Assembly (NCBI GenBank): GCA_004015825.1
Contig: SAYS01000005.1
Location: forward strand, 1-64,000
Direction of reading: 5' to 3'
DNA length: 64,000 bases
Source of the DNA: Halovenus amylolytica
GTDB lineage: Archaea; Halobacteriota; Halobacteria; Halobacteriales; Haloarculaceae
Below, in pieces: positions 43,782 to 54,303 of the stretch. The position numbers were made by a program, and so were the translations under genes. The notes under the pieces are model-generated. The model saw only the letters and a program-made list of their open reading frames with translations. It ran no database searches and was not told the origin of the DNA. Every line of letters begins with the position of its first letter. Positions within the stretch are counted from its first letter, which is position 1.

Positions 43782-45098
43782 CTACTGCTGCTCGGAATCG
43801 AGTTCCGCGCGAGCCTGCTGTTCGGCGCGTCGCAACAGTTCTCTGACCGGGAAATCGAGTTCCACAGCGACCGATTGTGCGTCGTCGAACTCGGCGCTGA
43901 CATCGAACACCTCGTCACTGAGACTGGCAATTTTGACCCCAATCTCGGCTGTCGTCTCCCCAGCATCGACAGTCACAGTACGATACTCCCGATCCGCGAT
44001 CCACCGGTGACCGCGGCCGTGTTCACGGATCCCGAGCGTTCCGGTTTCTTCGGCGAGTTTGCGTGCGACCCGTTTCGCATCCTCTGGTTTGACGATGACT
44101 TTCACGAGATGGCCCGGTCTGGACTTTTTCATCGTCGCGGGGAGAATCGAGACGTCGAGTGCGCCGGCATCGGTGAGCGTTTCCTGTAGCCCGCCAAGTG
44201 CCTCCGGCGTCGCGTCGTCGAGGTTCGTCTCCAGGACGGTGACGGGATCACGGGAGAATCCTGCTGTGGACTCACCTACGAGTGCGCGGAGAACGTTCGG
44301 GTGGTTCGGGAACGACTTGTTACCGGCTCCGTATCCCGACGCTTCGATACGGAGCGTCGGCAGTTGTTCGACGCCGTCGGCGATGTGAGTGAGAATCGCC
44401 GCCCCGGTCGGTGTCAGCAGTTCGGTCTCGACGGGGCCACCGCGTAGCGACCAGTCGGCCCGTTCGGCCAGTTCGACGACAGCCGGCACCGGGACCGGGT
44501 AGACACCGTGGCTCATCTCGACGTCGCCGCCGCCAGTCGCGAGGGGCGTCGTGACGATGTCGTCCGGATCGAGATCGTCGAGCAGCAGTGCCGTCCCGAC
44601 GACGTCGGCGATCGCGTCGTCTGCGCCGACCTCGTGGAAGTGCGTCGAGTCGAGATCAGTGCCGTGCACACCCGCTTCAGCTTCGCCGAGTAGCTCGAAG
44701 ATCGCTTTCGCGTCGGATTCGACTTGTGCTGGCAGAGCCATCGACTCCACTACCTCGATTACCTCCGGATACGTTCGCTGGGGGCCTGCACCCTCTGCGT
44801 GATCGTGGTGGGCATGCTCCGAATCGTGGTCGTGGTGGTGGACGTGGTCGTGCTCGTCGTCGTTCGAGTGATCATGATCGTGCTCGTCGTCGTTCGAGTC
44901 CATCTGGTCGTGGGTCGACAGGACCTGGACGTCGGTCGCGGCGATTCCGGCCTGGCTCCGATCACTGATTTCGTAGGAAACATCCAGAGAAGCCTCGATG
45001 GGGTGGAGGACAGACGGGTCGGCCCCCGCAGCTATCAGAGCACCGAGAATCATATCCCCGCTTGCACCCATCCGGCCGTCGAACGCGAGCGTGTTCAT
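43782..45098 (-). CDS. larC: Nickel pincer cofactor biosynthesis protein LarC
   Basis: The chosen start is the ATG at 45098 (MNTLAFDGRMGASGDMILG); ATGs at 45104 and 45125 are in frame. The family blocks include FDGRMGASGDMILGALIAAG, HFHEVGADDAIADVVGTALL, LLTPTGAAILTHIAD, ETNLDDATPEALGGLQETL, and MKKSRPGHLVKVIV. LarC is a CTP-dependent enzyme that inserts nickel into the pincer nucleotide of lactate-racemase-type enzymes. A His/Asp-rich loop at ~65-100 (DEHDHDHSNDDEHDHVHHHD) suits nickel storage. No larA, larB or larE is found in the window. Confidence 0.9.
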   Translation of the reverse strand: MNTLAFDGRMGASGDMILGALIAAGADPSVLHPIEASLDVSYEISDRSQAGIAATDVQVLSTHDQMDSNDDEHDHDHSNDDEHDHVHHHDHDSEHAHHDHAEGAGPQRTYPEVIEVVESMALPAQVESDAKAIFELLGEAEAGVHGTDLDSTHFHEVGADDAIADVVGTALLLDDLDPDDIVTTPLATGGGDVEMSHGVYPVPVPAVVELAERADWSLRGGPVETELLTPTGAAILTHIADGVEQLPTLRIEASGYGAGNKSFPNHPNVLRALVGESTAGFSRDPVTVLETNLDDATPEALGGLQETLTDAGALDVSILPATMKKSRPGHLVKVIVKPEDAKRVARKLAEETGTLGIREHGRGHRWIADREYRTVTVDAGETTAEIGVKIASLSDEVFDVSAEFDDAQSVAVELDFPVRELLRRAEQQARAELDSEQQ

Positions 45099-45151
45099 AC
45101 GCATCTCTCCGTTTGCTCGAAACAATAGCGTATCGAAGCGAGTGGAACCGA

Positions 45152-45580
45152 TCAGTACGACCGGACGAGATGGACGTCGTAGCTTCCCTCGTGCGAGACG
45201 GTTCCAAAGGGCGTCATGAGATCCTCGTTTTCACCGTTTTCCTGCGTCCCCACGTACAGCACCGAGGCGTCGATATCGGCGGCGACCTGTTTGATTCGAT
45301 CAACCACGCCATCGTGTGGTGCCGATGCGCTCGATTCCGTCAGCACCCGTTCGGAATCGTCAGTCGCTTCCTCTATCTTCCGCTGGAGTGTCGATCGGGC
45401 CGTCTCCGCAGCGAACTGGTCGTCCGGTTCGATCCACTTGCGTCGCTCTGCGTACTCCGAACCAGTCGGGACGAAACTGACCGCGACAACCTCCTCGTCG
45501 AGTGCTTTGCCGTGTGCAACTGCGCGGTCCAGCGCAGCCTGTGCGACACGCGACCCGTCGTACGGGACCAGAAATACCAT
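45152..45580 (-). CDS. Universal stress protein family
   Basis: The 142-residue protein begins MVFLVPYDGSRVAQAALDRA, a Usp fold start. It continues DEEVVAVSFVPTGSEYAERR and ADIDASVLYVGTQENGENED. The ATP-binding G-x2-G-x9-G motif is not intact (TPFGTVSHEGSYDVHLVRSY). It lies upstream of larC on the same strand, 53 bp from the chosen larC start. Confidence 0.78.
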   Translation of the reverse strand: MVFLVPYDGSRVAQAALDRAVAHGKALDEEVVAVSFVPTGSEYAERRKWIEPDDQFAAETARSTLQRKIEEATDDSERVLTESSASAPHDGVVDRIKQVAADIDASVLYVGTQENGENEDLMTPFGTVSHEGSYDVHLVRSY

Positions 45581-45738
45581 GTGGGTCTATACCACAGAGA
45601 GGTATAAGAATCTACGGTCACGCCTCAGCAATCGATAACCTTCAGAAATTTGATACCGTTACGGTCACCGTGAATCGCCGCCGGTAACCAAAAGCATATC
45701 TCCGCGGGAGACTGAGTGAAACCAAGGCACAGTTTACT

Positions 45739-47961
45739 ATGAACGAAGTGCAACTCGAGGTTGCGAAAGCGTATCCGAACGATTCGGGGCGAGGAATCGC
45801 TCGTCTGGACCCAGATACGTTGTTGCACCTCAAGCTTTCGCCGGGAGATATCATCGAGATTGAAGGAGCAGATACGACAGCAGCGAAGGTCTGGCGGGCC
45901 GACCGTCAGGACTGGAACACCGACACTGTCCGTATCGATGGCTTCACACGACAAAATGCCGACGTAGGAATCGGAGAACGCGTCGAAATACGGAAGGCAG
46001 AAGCCGAGAAAGCCGACACACTCGTCCTGGCTCCGCCGGAGGAGGCGAGTGTGCAGTTCGGTAGCGATGCTGCCGGCATGGTGAAACGGCAGATCCTCAA
46101 ACGGCCGGTCGTCGAACACGACATCGTGCCGGTGATGTCGTCGACGAACCACCCATTCATGCGCTCGCCCGGGCAGGCGATCCCGTTGATCGCCGTCGAA
46201 ACGGAGCCCGAGGGGGTCGTTCTCATCACGGAAGACACAGACGTCGAACTCCGTGAAGAGCCAATATCCGGGTTCGAAAAGACGGGTGGGGGGATAACGT
46301 ACGAGGATATCGGGGGGCTTCAAAAGGAGATCCAGCGTGTCCGGGAGATGGTCGAACTCCCGATGAAGCATCCACAGATCTTCAAGAAACTGGGGATCGA
46401 GCCACCACAGGGGGTCCTCTTGCACGGCCCACCGGGCACCGGGAAGACACTGCTCGCAAAAGCAGTGGCAAACGAGACGTCCGCGAGTTTCTTCTCTATC
46501 GCTGGCCCCGAAATCATCTCGAAATACTACGGGGAGTCCGAACAACAGCTCCGGGAGATCTTCGAGGATGCGAGCGAGGAGTCGCCAAGTATCATCTTCA
46601 TCGACGAACTCGACTCCATCGCGCCCAAGCGTGAGGACGTGACAGGCGAGGTCGAACGGCGTGTCGTCGCCCAGCTGTTGACGATGATGGACGGCCTCGA
46701 ATCCCGTGGGCAGGTCATCGTCATCGCGGCGACGAATCGTGTCGACAGCGTCGATCCGGCACTCCGTCGACCTGGCCGGTTCGACCGTGAGATCGAGATC
46801 GGCGTCCCGGACGAGACGGGCCGCAACGAGATCCTCCAGATTCACACGCGTGGGATGCCGCTGTCGGACGACGTGAATCTCGGTCGACTCGCCGAGGAGA
46901 CGCACGGCTTCGTCGGGGCAGACATCGAGAGTCTCACGAAAGAGGCTGCGATGAAGGCACTGCGCAGATATCTCCCCGAGATCGATCTGGACGAGGAGGA
47001 TATCCCGCCGAGCCTGATCGACCGGATGATCATCAAACGCGAGGACTTCCGTGGCGCGCTCAACGAGGTGTCGCCGAGTGCGATGCGGGAGGTCCTCGTC
47101 GAACTGCCGAAAATAAACTGGGACGACGTCGGTGGCTTGCCAGGGCCAAAGAAGGAGGTCCGCGAAAGCGTCGAATGGCCGATGAACAAACCCGAGAAGT
47201 TCGAGCGGATGGGTATCAACCCACCGTCGGGCGTACTCCTGTATGGTCCACCCGGGACAGGGAAGACGCTGATGGCGAAAGCGGTCGCCAACGAGACGGA
47301 TGCGAACTTCATCAGCGTCCGCGGGCCACAGCTGCTCTCGAAGTGGGTCGGCGAGAGCGAGAAGGCGATCCGCCAGACTTTCCGGAAAGCCCGACAGGTC
47401 GCGCCGACGATCATCTTCTTCGACGAGCTCGACTCGCTGGCCCCGGGACGGGGTGGCGATGTGGGTTCGAACGTCTCCGAACGGGTCGTCAATCAGCTCC
47501 TGACAGAGCTCGACGGGCTCGAAGAGATGGGGGAAGTGATGGTCATCGGTGCGACGAACCGACCGGACATGATCGATCCAGCACTAATTCGCTCGGGTCG
47601 GTTCGACCGACTGGTGATGGTCGGTGAGCCCGATATCGAGGGTCGTGAGCAGATCCTCAAGATCCACACCGACGATATGCCGATCGCTGCTGACGTGAGT
47701 CTGCGCGAACTCGCCGAGGTCAGTGGCGGCTACGTCGGCTCGGATCTGGAGTCGATCGCCCGGGAAGCAGCTATCGAGGCGCTGCGCCAGGACGAGGACG
47801 CCGAGGAAGTCGACATGCGCCACTTCCGGCAGGCGATGGAAAACGTCAGACCGACGATCACGGACGACCTGCGTGAATACTACGAGGAGATGGAAGAGGA
47901 GTTCCGCGGCGGCGGTGGCGACCCGAACCAGCGCCGGGGCGGCCGCATCGGCTTCCAGTAA
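45739..47961 (+). CDS. cdc48: Cdc48/VAT family AAA+ ATPase (first copy)
   Basis: The 740-residue protein has an N-terminal substrate/adaptor domain at ~1-190 ([19 protein letters not shown]). Domain D1 has [20 protein letters not shown] and [16 protein letters not shown]. Domain D2 has [20 protein letters not shown] and [19 protein letters not shown] arginines are visible in both. It is a hexameric unfoldase feeding the proteasome and extracting proteins. A Gly/Arg-rich tail ([17 protein letters not shown]) follows. It is one of two cdc48 genes within 14 kb. Confidence 0.93.
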   Translation: MNEVQLEVAKAYPNDSGRGIARLDPDTLLHLKLSPGDIIEIEGADTTAAKVWRADRQDWNTDTVRIDGFTRQNADVGIGERVEIRKAEAEKADTLVLAPPEEASVQFGSDAAGMVKRQILKRPVVEHDIVPVMSSTNHPFMRSPGQAIPLIAVETEPEGVVLITEDTDVELREEPISGFEKTGGGITYEDIGGLQKEIQRVREMVELPMKHPQIFKKLGIEPPQGVLLHGPPGTGKTLLAKAVANETSASFFSIAGPEIISKYYGESEQQLREIFEDASEESPSIIFIDELDSIAPKREDVTGEVERRVVAQLLTMMDGLESRGQVIVIAATNRVDSVDPALRRPGRFDREIEIGVPDETGRNEILQIHTRGMPLSDDVNLGRLAEETHGFVGADIESLTKEAAMKALRRYLPEIDLDEEDIPPSLIDRMIIKREDFRGALNEVSPSAMREVLVELPKINWDDVGGLPGPKKEVRESVEWPMNKPEKFERMGINPPSGVLLYGPPGTGKTLMAKAVANETDANFISVRGPQLLSKWVGESEKAIRQTFRKARQVAPTIIFFDELDSLAPGRGGDVGSNVSERVVNQLLTELDGLEEMGEVMVIGATNRPDMIDPALIRSGRFDRLVMVGEPDIEGREQILKIHTDDMPIAADVSLRELAEVSGGYVGSDLESIAREAAIEALRQDEDAEEVDMRHFRQAMENVRPTITDDLREYYEEMEEEFRGGGGDPNQRRGGRIGFQ

Positions 47962-48090
47962 CTCTGTCTTTTCTTTTTCGGCCGATCCAGTTCGAGCCCG
48001 GCTACTGTCGGTCACGCACAGGTGGTTCGTGAGTGCATACCAGTCGGGGAGACCGCAACTCCTTTGCTACCGCCGACCCCCCTGTCAGAT

Positions 48091-49701
48091 ATGAAACTCG
48101 CCGGTATGGCAAGCAATCGCGGCCGGAATCTGATGAATATCGCCGACCAGCTGGGCGGCGTGGAGTTCGACGTCGTACTGACAAACAGCGACGACGCACC
48201 CGTCCTCGAAAAGGCCGACAGCCGAGGTATTGCGACGGAGACCGTCGTGCAAACGGACGACGAGTCGCGGATCGACCACGAGAAGCGAGTGCTCGACGCA
48301 CTCGACGGCTACGACTTCGATCTCGTCTGTCTCGATGGCTACATGCGGATTCTTTCGGATACCTTCCTCTCGGAGTTGCCGACGACACTGAACGTCCATC
48401 CGTCGCTGCTGCCCTCCTTCCCCGGGATGGACGCCTGGGGCGACGCACTGGATGCAGGCGTCTCTATTACGGGCTGTACGGTCCACGTCGTGACTGACGC
48501 GACCGACGAAGACGGCAACGTGATCGAGGAGAAGGTCGACGCTGGCCCGGTCGTCACGCAAGAGCCAGTCCCGGTCTACGAGGGTGATACAAAAGAACAA
48601 CTGCAAGACCGCGTCCTCTACGAGGGGGAGTTCTCGGCGTACCCACGGGCAGTCGACTGGTTCGCCACCGGCCAGGCGACTGTCGACTACGAGAACGAAG
48701 AGGTGACAGTCGAAGCCGATACCGGTGGTCAGTTCCCACACCGCAGGCTCGTCACGGACGACAAAGCCACCGAGTTGCGGTACGGGGAGAACCCACATCA
48801 GGACGCAGCCCTCTACGTCGACCGGACGACCGACGAGGCGAGCGTCGTTCACGCAGCGCAACTCAACGAGGGCGCGAAAGCTCTCTCCTACAACAACTAC
48901 AACGACGCGGACGGCGCACTCAATCTCATCAAGGAGTTCGACGAACCCGCTGCAGCAGTCATCAAACACACCAACCCCGCAGGCTGTGCAACCGCGGATT
49001 CGATCTCCGAAGCCTACGACCGCGCACTCTCGACTGACCCGATGAGCGCCTTCGGGGGCATCGTCTCGCTCAACCGGACCTGTGACGCAGAGACAGCGAC
49101 GAAGATCATCGACTCGTTCAAGGAGGTCGTCGTCGCACCGGGATACACCGAGGATGCACTCGACGTGCTCACAGAGACGGAGAATCTCCGGATTCTGGAC
49201 GTCGGCGACATCGGCGAAATCTCCGAACCGATCACCGAGAAACCGCTCGTCGGGGGCCGACTCGTCCAGCAGCGTGATCTCCAGTCACTCGACCGCGACG
49301 ATCTGGAGGTCGTGACCGAGCGCGAGCCGACCGACGAGCAGATCGACTCGATGCTCTTTGCCTGGCGGACGCTGAAACACGTCAAATCCAATGGGATCCT
49401 CTTTGCCAAAGGAACCGAAACAGTCGGGATCGGGATGGGCCAGGTCTCCCGCGTCGATGCCGTCCGACTCGCGGCGATGAAAGCCGACGAACACGCCGAG
49501 GGGAAGGCGGCAGAAGGTGCTGTCATGGCTTCCGACGCGTTCTTCCCGTTCCCGGATGGAATCGAACACGCCGCGGAGGCAGGGATCGAGGCTGTGATCC
49601 AGCCCGGTGGATCGAAAAACGACGACAAGGTGATCGAGGCAGCTAACGAGCACGATATGGCGATGGTGTTCACCGGCTCACGGTCGTTCCGACACGACTA
49701 G
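48091..49701 (+). CDS. Fused PurN glycinamide formyltransferase and PurH AICAR formyltransferase domains
   Basis: The ATG at 48091 is chosen (MKLAGMASNRGRNLMNIADQ), with an upstream GTG lacking family similarity. The 536-residue protein has an N-terminal ~195 residues of PurN type (LNVHPSLLPSFPGMDAWGDA). The C-terminal ~310 residues are the AICAR transformylase half of PurH (LRYGENPHQDAALY, VIKHTNPAGCATAD, MSAFGGIVSLNR). The IMP cyclohydrolase part of PurH is missing; archaea use PurO for that step. Two formyl transfers of purine synthesis are thus on one chain. Confidence 0.9.
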   Translation: MKLAGMASNRGRNLMNIADQLGGVEFDVVLTNSDDAPVLEKADSRGIATETVVQTDDESRIDHEKRVLDALDGYDFDLVCLDGYMRILSDTFLSELPTTLNVHPSLLPSFPGMDAWGDALDAGVSITGCTVHVVTDATDEDGNVIEEKVDAGPVVTQEPVPVYEGDTKEQLQDRVLYEGEFSAYPRAVDWFATGQATVDYENEEVTVEADTGGQFPHRRLVTDDKATELRYGENPHQDAALYVDRTTDEASVVHAAQLNEGAKALSYNNYNDADGALNLIKEFDEPAAAVIKHTNPAGCATADSISEAYDRALSTDPMSAFGGIVSLNRTCDAETATKIIDSFKEVVVAPGYTEDALDVLTETENLRILDVGDIGEISEPITEKPLVGGRLVQQRDLQSLDRDDLEVVTEREPTDEQIDSMLFAWRTLKHVKSNGILFAKGTETVGIGMGQVSRVDAVRLAAMKADEHAEGKAAEGAVMASDAFFPFPDGIEHAAEAGIEAVIQPGGSKNDDKVIEAANEHDMAMVFTGSRSFRHD

Positions 49702-49730
49702 ACCGTCGACCCGTTTTTACCGTACTTCGA

Positions 49731-50717
49731 TCAGTACGTCAGATCTTCGGTGTGCCGATCCAGAACGAAGACGGCCACAGCTCCGAGAACGATAGCCAGC
49801 AACACACCAGCGATAGCTGTCGGGTCCGACCCCTCGGTATCCGCTAGAACCTCGATGACAGGGAGCCGGAGGGCACCGATCATGAGACTGACGAGGAAGG
49901 CGAGCGTCAGACTCCGGTGGGTATCCAGCGCCCACCGGACTACGTGAGCGACAGAGAGCACACCGACGAGCGCGCCTGCGAGAAAGGTCACCACGACGGC
50001 AGCGTCCCCGAGAAAGGCCGTCGTGACACCGAGGGACACCAGATCGATGAGGCCGTCGATGAAGCCGTTGAGAGCGGCAGTAATAGGGTCGTACTGTCCG
50101 AGCAACAGGAGGATGAAAGCGCCGGAGATTCCCGGCAAGATCATGCCGCTGATTGCGACCATGCCAGCGAGGAAGACGACAGGCAGCGTGTGTGGGACGA
50201 GTCCCTGCCCGGTCGCACCAGCGATCACGAAGGCAAACGCTGCACCGACCAGACTAACACCGAGATGCTTGGGCGAGAGGAGCCACTCCCGGCGGCCGAG
50301 GACGACCGCCGAGGCACCGATGAGCCCGAAAAAGAAAGCGAAGGTCGGGCCGCGAAACGTCGAGAGTGCAAACTGGACGAGCCGTGCAAGCACGATGACG
50401 GCCGAAACCATTCCCGTTCCAAGCGTTACGAGAAACCAGATATCCATCTCGCGAAGCGATGAAAAAAACTCCTTGCGGGATTCTCTCCGGTTGAGGTGCG
50501 GGATATACCGGAGGGGTGCAGGGTCGAGCGACGTGACGGCACGGATCAGCCGCTCGTAGATGCCGACGATCAATGCGATGGTGCCGCCGGAGACGCCGGG
50601 GACGGCATCAGCTGCACCCATCGCGAGCCCTTTTAGATAGATCACCAGCCAGTCACGGAGCGTCGCCTGCTCCGTGGCTGTGGGCTCGGCCTGCTGTGTT
50701 GATGGATCGGGGACCAC
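49731..50717 (-). CDS. DUF368 (PopT-like) polyprenyl phosphate transporter
   Basis: The 328-residue protein has about eight to ten transmembrane helices and the DUF368 signature (LKGLAMGAADAVPGVSGGTI, then GMVAISGMILPGISGAFIL). DUF368/PopT proteins were shown in bacteria to recycle undecaprenyl phosphate across the membrane. Here the GTG start at 50717 follows the aglB stop by 5 bp, so it is likely co-translated with the oligosaccharyltransferase. A role in returning dolichyl phosphate after N-glycosylation is inferred. Confidence 0.85.
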   Translation of the reverse strand: MVPDPSTQQAEPTATEQATLRDWLVIYLKGLAMGAADAVPGVSGGTIALIVGIYERLIRAVTSLDPAPLRYIPHLNRRESRKEFFSSLREMDIWFLVTLGTGMVSAVIVLARLVQFALSTFRGPTFAFFFGLIGASAVVLGRREWLLSPKHLGVSLVGAAFAFVIAGATGQGLVPHTLPVVFLAGMVAISGMILPGISGAFILLLLGQYDPITAALNGFIDGLIDLVSLGVTTAFLGDAAVVVTFLAGALVGVLSVAHVVRWALDTHRSLTLAFLVSLMIGALRLPVIEVLADTEGSDPTAIAGVLLAIVLGAVAVFVLDRHTEDLTY

Positions 50718-50722
50718 GTTTG

Positions 50723-53716
50723 CTACGGAACGACTGTTCGAATCGACTGTGTCTGGTTGTCGCCTTGCTGATCGTCGGTACTCCCGTCGTCGGTGGTACC
50801 TTCGCCGGAGCTTTGTTCCTCACCACCGTCAGTTCGCTGCAGGAGTGGTTCCTCTTCCAGCGTCACTTCGGCGACCGAGTCGTCTTCACCGACCACCTGC
50901 CCCTCGGTCACGTCCACGGTCCCGCGGTAGGTCGTCGGGAGCTCCTCGCCGTCCACGGTGATATTCGAGGGATCGACGTCGGTCTGGATCGTGTAGCTTC
51001 CGTTCGCGCGGACGTTGGTATCCGTGTATCCCTCCTCGACACCCCACTGGTCGTACCCGTCGGTCGCGTACGGAACCGTAGTGGTGAACTCGCCATTCGA
51101 GTCGGTCTCGATTTGCTGGCGGTAGGTGAACTCGTTTCCGTTCTCGGGCTGGATCGGGACGCTCACGACGAGGTCCTCGTTTGCCGGGCCAGTTCCTTCG
51201 ATCGTCGCACCGGGCACACGCTCGAAGGTTTTCGTCCACGCAGGGTTGGATCCGACGAGGATCTCCCGCGGGAGCCCGGTTATCTGTGAATCACGCTGGG
51301 CGACGAGGCTCTGCTGGAAGCCGAGTCCGGAGTTCAGCAGCTGTCGTTCCTGCTGTGATGCAGACCCCCCGCTGGGCACTGCCGAGACGTTGTTCATGTG
51401 GACGAGTCGGAAGTGTTCGAGTGCCTCGACTGGCTCTTCGGGACTGAGTCCGATGCCACCGACAGTCCGGTCTGTCCGCTGCTCGGCCCACTCCTGGGCT
51501 GCCGAGACGTTGTCGAAGGCCTGGACCGGATTCTGGTCCTGCTGGAGCCCACCACGCTGGACGCCGATCGGATCCGGTTCACGGTGGCTTCCGTGGTAGT
51601 GATAGAGCCGAGTTGTCATCGAATTGTAGTACGGTTGTTGCTGTGCCATCGTACTCTGTGAGAAGAGTTGCTGTTGGCTCCGGATCTCTTCTGAATTCGT
51701 GAGATAGACACGCTCGAAGAAGTCGCCTCGCTGGTAGTCGTTGTGGAACTGGATCGGGGCGAAATACTTCCCGTTGACGATGCCCTCGGTCTCGGCCATC
51801 TTCCAGTCGATCGTGACGTACTGGGTCTGTGCGTTCTCGTCTTCGTCGAACCGCTGTTCGAGTTCGTCGATCGCTTCCTCTTCACTCTGTGCCAGCAGGA
51901 AGTAGGCCGCATCGGTGGCACCCTGCTGGAACGGGTTGGCGTTCGGAATTCGCTCACCCTGAGCGGTTATCCAGTGGCCGTAGTCCCACCAGGATAACAC
52001 CCCATAGGAGCCATCCTGGTAGTCGTGATCATCTGTTCGGTCGTACGTTCCGAACAGATCCATCGGCTCCCCATCGGGGTTCGCGTACTGCCCCTGTTCG
52101 GGCGTGTTCTCGGACATCCATTCGAGACCGTCGTCCCAGGCGAGGACATCACCGGCGCGGCTCTGTCCGTCGGCCTGCTCCACTGCAGTACTGTCCGCAC
52201 CGATCCACGGTACACCCAGCAGCGGAACGAACATGACGAGCAGGACCATCGCGATGGTGAGCACCTGGTAGGTCTCGATCGAGAACTCCTGGTCGGCAGC
52301 CGAACCGAGTGTTTTCATCAGGAAGCCGACCACCACCGCGTTCAGCGCACCAACCGGAACGGTGAGGTAGTATCCGAATCGGGCCTGCGTGAACGTCGCT
52401 GACACCATGAACGCTGCCCAGACGAGGACGAGGAGTTCTTGCCCCTGCGCCCGGTCGGACATCGTCTGTCGAACGAGAATGATCGCCGCTCCGATGGCCG
52501 CAGTGACAGCCGCGAAGTGATACTGATTGTAAAGATAATCGAGCCGATTATCCGGGGCCTGGAACTCGGCGATCGTGCCACCTGTCGAACTCGTTGGAGT
52601 CATAAATCCCAGTACACGGTCGACCTGGTTGACGAAGAAGCCGAACAGATCCGGGAGCACCAGTGCAAAGATGAGAGCGCTCCCGAGTATCAATCCGAAG
52701 ACAGCGCCGGGGTACGCGTACGCCGGGACATCGTCTCGCTGTTCGACCTCTCGTGAGAGCCATGCCATAAAGACGACGCCACCCGCGACGGCAAAAGCCA
52801 GTCCCGGCTGGAGAATCGACCGTGCCGTCGCCGATATCTCCAGTGTCTGGACGGCAGCTAGCTGTAGCACACCGGCGGTGAGTAGTGAGATACTACCGAC
52901 GAAGGCCGCGTGCTCGGGACTCTGACCGCGAAGATGCTGGAGACTGAGGTGAAGTACGAAAAATGCACCGAGAATACCGAAGATCCAGACGCCGGGCGAC
53001 CACGTCCAGATGTAGAGACTCATCGCGATCCCGGCGAGAATCGACCAGCCGATCGTCCCGCGGAGCGCCTGTATCTCACCGGCAGCGACGAGTTCGTAGA
53101 CGGGTTTCTCCCGCTCGGCGACGGCCAGTGCGACCATGACCCCCAGTATCGCGATCGACATGAACAGTGCCTCTGCGACGTGGTGGTCGGTAAATCCTGC
53201 GAGACTGACCTGTAGCAATCGATCGGGCGCGAAAGCGATAAATGCAACAGCGGCGATCCCACCGAACCGACCGCCGAGTCGACGACCGATGACGTACGCT
53301 GGAATACAGAGTGCGAGTGCGAAGAAGGCAGGTGCGACGAGGACGATCTGCCGGACGAGACTCTCACTGGGATTGCCCAGCCCGACGACGAGCGCACTGA
53401 ACCCGATTATCTGATCGAAGAGGGTCCCGAACTGTGCGTTGGAGGTCCCGACGGGGAAGTACGTCCAGGGATCGAACGGCATCGTCGCGAGATTATTTTC
53501 GACGACGTACTGCGTCGATCGGAGGTGATACCACGGGTCGTTCCCGCTGAGATAGACAGTTCCGTCGACGACGAAGTTAGACCAGTTGCGGATGCGGTTC
53601 CAGAAAGCGAAGACGATCAAGAAGACGAGTGCCGGATAGTGGTAGTATTCGTACAACCATGCTGCGACTGCCTTGCTTTCCGACTCTTCGGATAACTGTT
53701 CCCGCCAGTTGCTCAT
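50723..53716 (-). CDS. aglB: Oligosaccharyltransferase AglB (STT3 family)
   Basis: The 997-residue protein has a ~13-helix N-terminal membrane domain with the DxD-like FVVDGTVYLSGNDPWYHLRS. The catalytic signature WWDYG lies at residues 576-580 and the glycan transfer domain continues QGERIPNANPFQQGATDAAY. The C-terminal extracellular domain (~700-950) ends in an Asp/Glu/Gln-rich tail. It transfers glycans from dolichol carriers to Asn of surface proteins. It is followed by the DUF368 gene. Confidence 0.94.
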   Translation of the reverse strand: MSNWREQLSEESESKAVAAWLYEYYHYPALVFLIVFAFWNRIRNWSNFVVDGTVYLSGNDPWYHLRSTQYVVENNLATMPFDPWTYFPVGTSNAQFGTLFDQIIGFSALVVGLGNPSESLVRQIVLVAPAFFALALCIPAYVIGRRLGGRFGGIAAVAFIAFAPDRLLQVSLAGFTDHHVAEALFMSIAILGVMVALAVAEREKPVYELVAAGEIQALRGTIGWSILAGIAMSLYIWTWSPGVWIFGILGAFFVLHLSLQHLRGQSPEHAAFVGSISLLTAGVLQLAAVQTLEISATARSILQPGLAFAVAGGVVFMAWLSREVEQRDDVPAYAYPGAVFGLILGSALIFALVLPDLFGFFVNQVDRVLGFMTPTSSTGGTIAEFQAPDNRLDYLYNQYHFAAVTAAIGAAIILVRQTMSDRAQGQELLVLVWAAFMVSATFTQARFGYYLTVPVGALNAVVVGFLMKTLGSAADQEFSIETYQVLTIAMVLLVMFVPLLGVPWIGADSTAVEQADGQSRAGDVLAWDDGLEWMSENTPEQGQYANPDGEPMDLFGTYDRTDDHDYQDGSYGVLSWWDYGHWITAQGERIPNANPFQQGATDAAYFLLAQSEEEAIDELEQRFDEDENAQTQYVTIDWKMAETEGIVNGKYFAPIQFHNDYQRGDFFERVYLTNSEEIRSQQQLFSQSTMAQQQPYYNSMTTRLYHYHGSHREPDPIGVQRGGLQQDQNPVQAFDNVSAAQEWAEQRTDRTVGGIGLSPEEPVEALEHFRLVHMNNVSAVPSGGSASQQERQLLNSGLGFQQSLVAQRDSQITGLPREILVGSNPAWTKTFERVPGATIEGTGPANEDLVVSVPIQPENGNEFTYRQQIETDSNGEFTTTVPYATDGYDQWGVEEGYTDTNVRANGSYTIQTDVDPSNITVDGEELPTTYRGTVDVTEGQVVGEDDSVAEVTLEEEPLLQRTDGGEEQSSGEGTTDDGSTDDQQGDNQTQSIRTVVP

Positions 53717-53811
53717 TAGCAGGTGTCAGAGGGAGTGTGTGCATAAGCCTTATGTAATCACATGAGTCCCCTCCGAAAATAAGACAGCCAGACACGGGAG
53801 GCAAACCGGCT

Positions 53812-54303
53812 CTATGCACCGAACTCTGCCTCGGTAACGCGAACGAGCAGGGTCTCGTCCACGTCTCGAAGGTCGTATTCGGGAATCTGTTCGTCAGTTC
53901 GCGTTACGAGCATCGGTTCGACGAGCCGTGGGAGCTCGTCAGTCGGTCCCGCTTCGTCGTCGGTGTCGGGATACTCGACGCCGTACACACGAAGGAATCG
54001 ACCCGTGTCCTCGGGTGCGATATCGTCGTTGCGGATCGCGGTCGCGAGGTCGCGCGAGAGCCACTCGGTTTCGCTGACCGACGGTTCCAGTACGAAACAC
54101 TCCTCGACGAAGCGAACGAGATACCAGTCGAGATCGTTGAGCAGTGCAACAGCCGCGCCGAGGCTGACTGTTTCGACTGCGACCGTGTTCCCGTAGGGTT
54201 CTTTGAGGTCGTACGCTGCCAGAGCATCTCTGGCTGTTTCCCGGGACAGGAGTTCGTACTGCAGGTTCGTACCTTCTGTACCGACCAGACACACCCGCGT
54301 CAT
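53812..54303 (-). CDS. Haloarchaeal conserved protein (possibly DUF5804)
   Basis: The 163-residue cytosolic protein has conserved-looking blocks: MTRVCLVGTEGTNLQYELLS, VETVSLGAAVALLNDLDWYL, VSETEWLSRDLATAIRND, and PEDTGRFLRVYGVE. The family assignment to DUF5804 is from memory and unsure. Function is unknown. It is upstream of aglB on the same strand, 95 bp apart, so co-transcription is possible. Confidence 0.6.
   Translation of the reverse strand: MTRVCLVGTEGTNLQYELLSRETARDALAAYDLKEPYGNTVAVETVSLGAAVALLNDLDWYLVRFVEECFVLEPSVSETEWLSRDLATAIRNDDIAPEDTGRFLRVYGVEYPDTDDEAGPTDELPRLVEPMLVTRTDEQIPEYDLRDVDETLLVRVTEAEFGA

Noticed and set aside
45625..46905. Open frame of 426 codons on the minus strand
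   Set aside because: It lies antisense to cdc48 and gives no recognisable protein. It results from codon bias of the real gene.
48022..48090. Upstream GTG start for the PurN-PurH fusion
   Set aside because: The added 23 residues do not belong to the PurN fold. MKLAGMASNRG at 48091 is the usual start.
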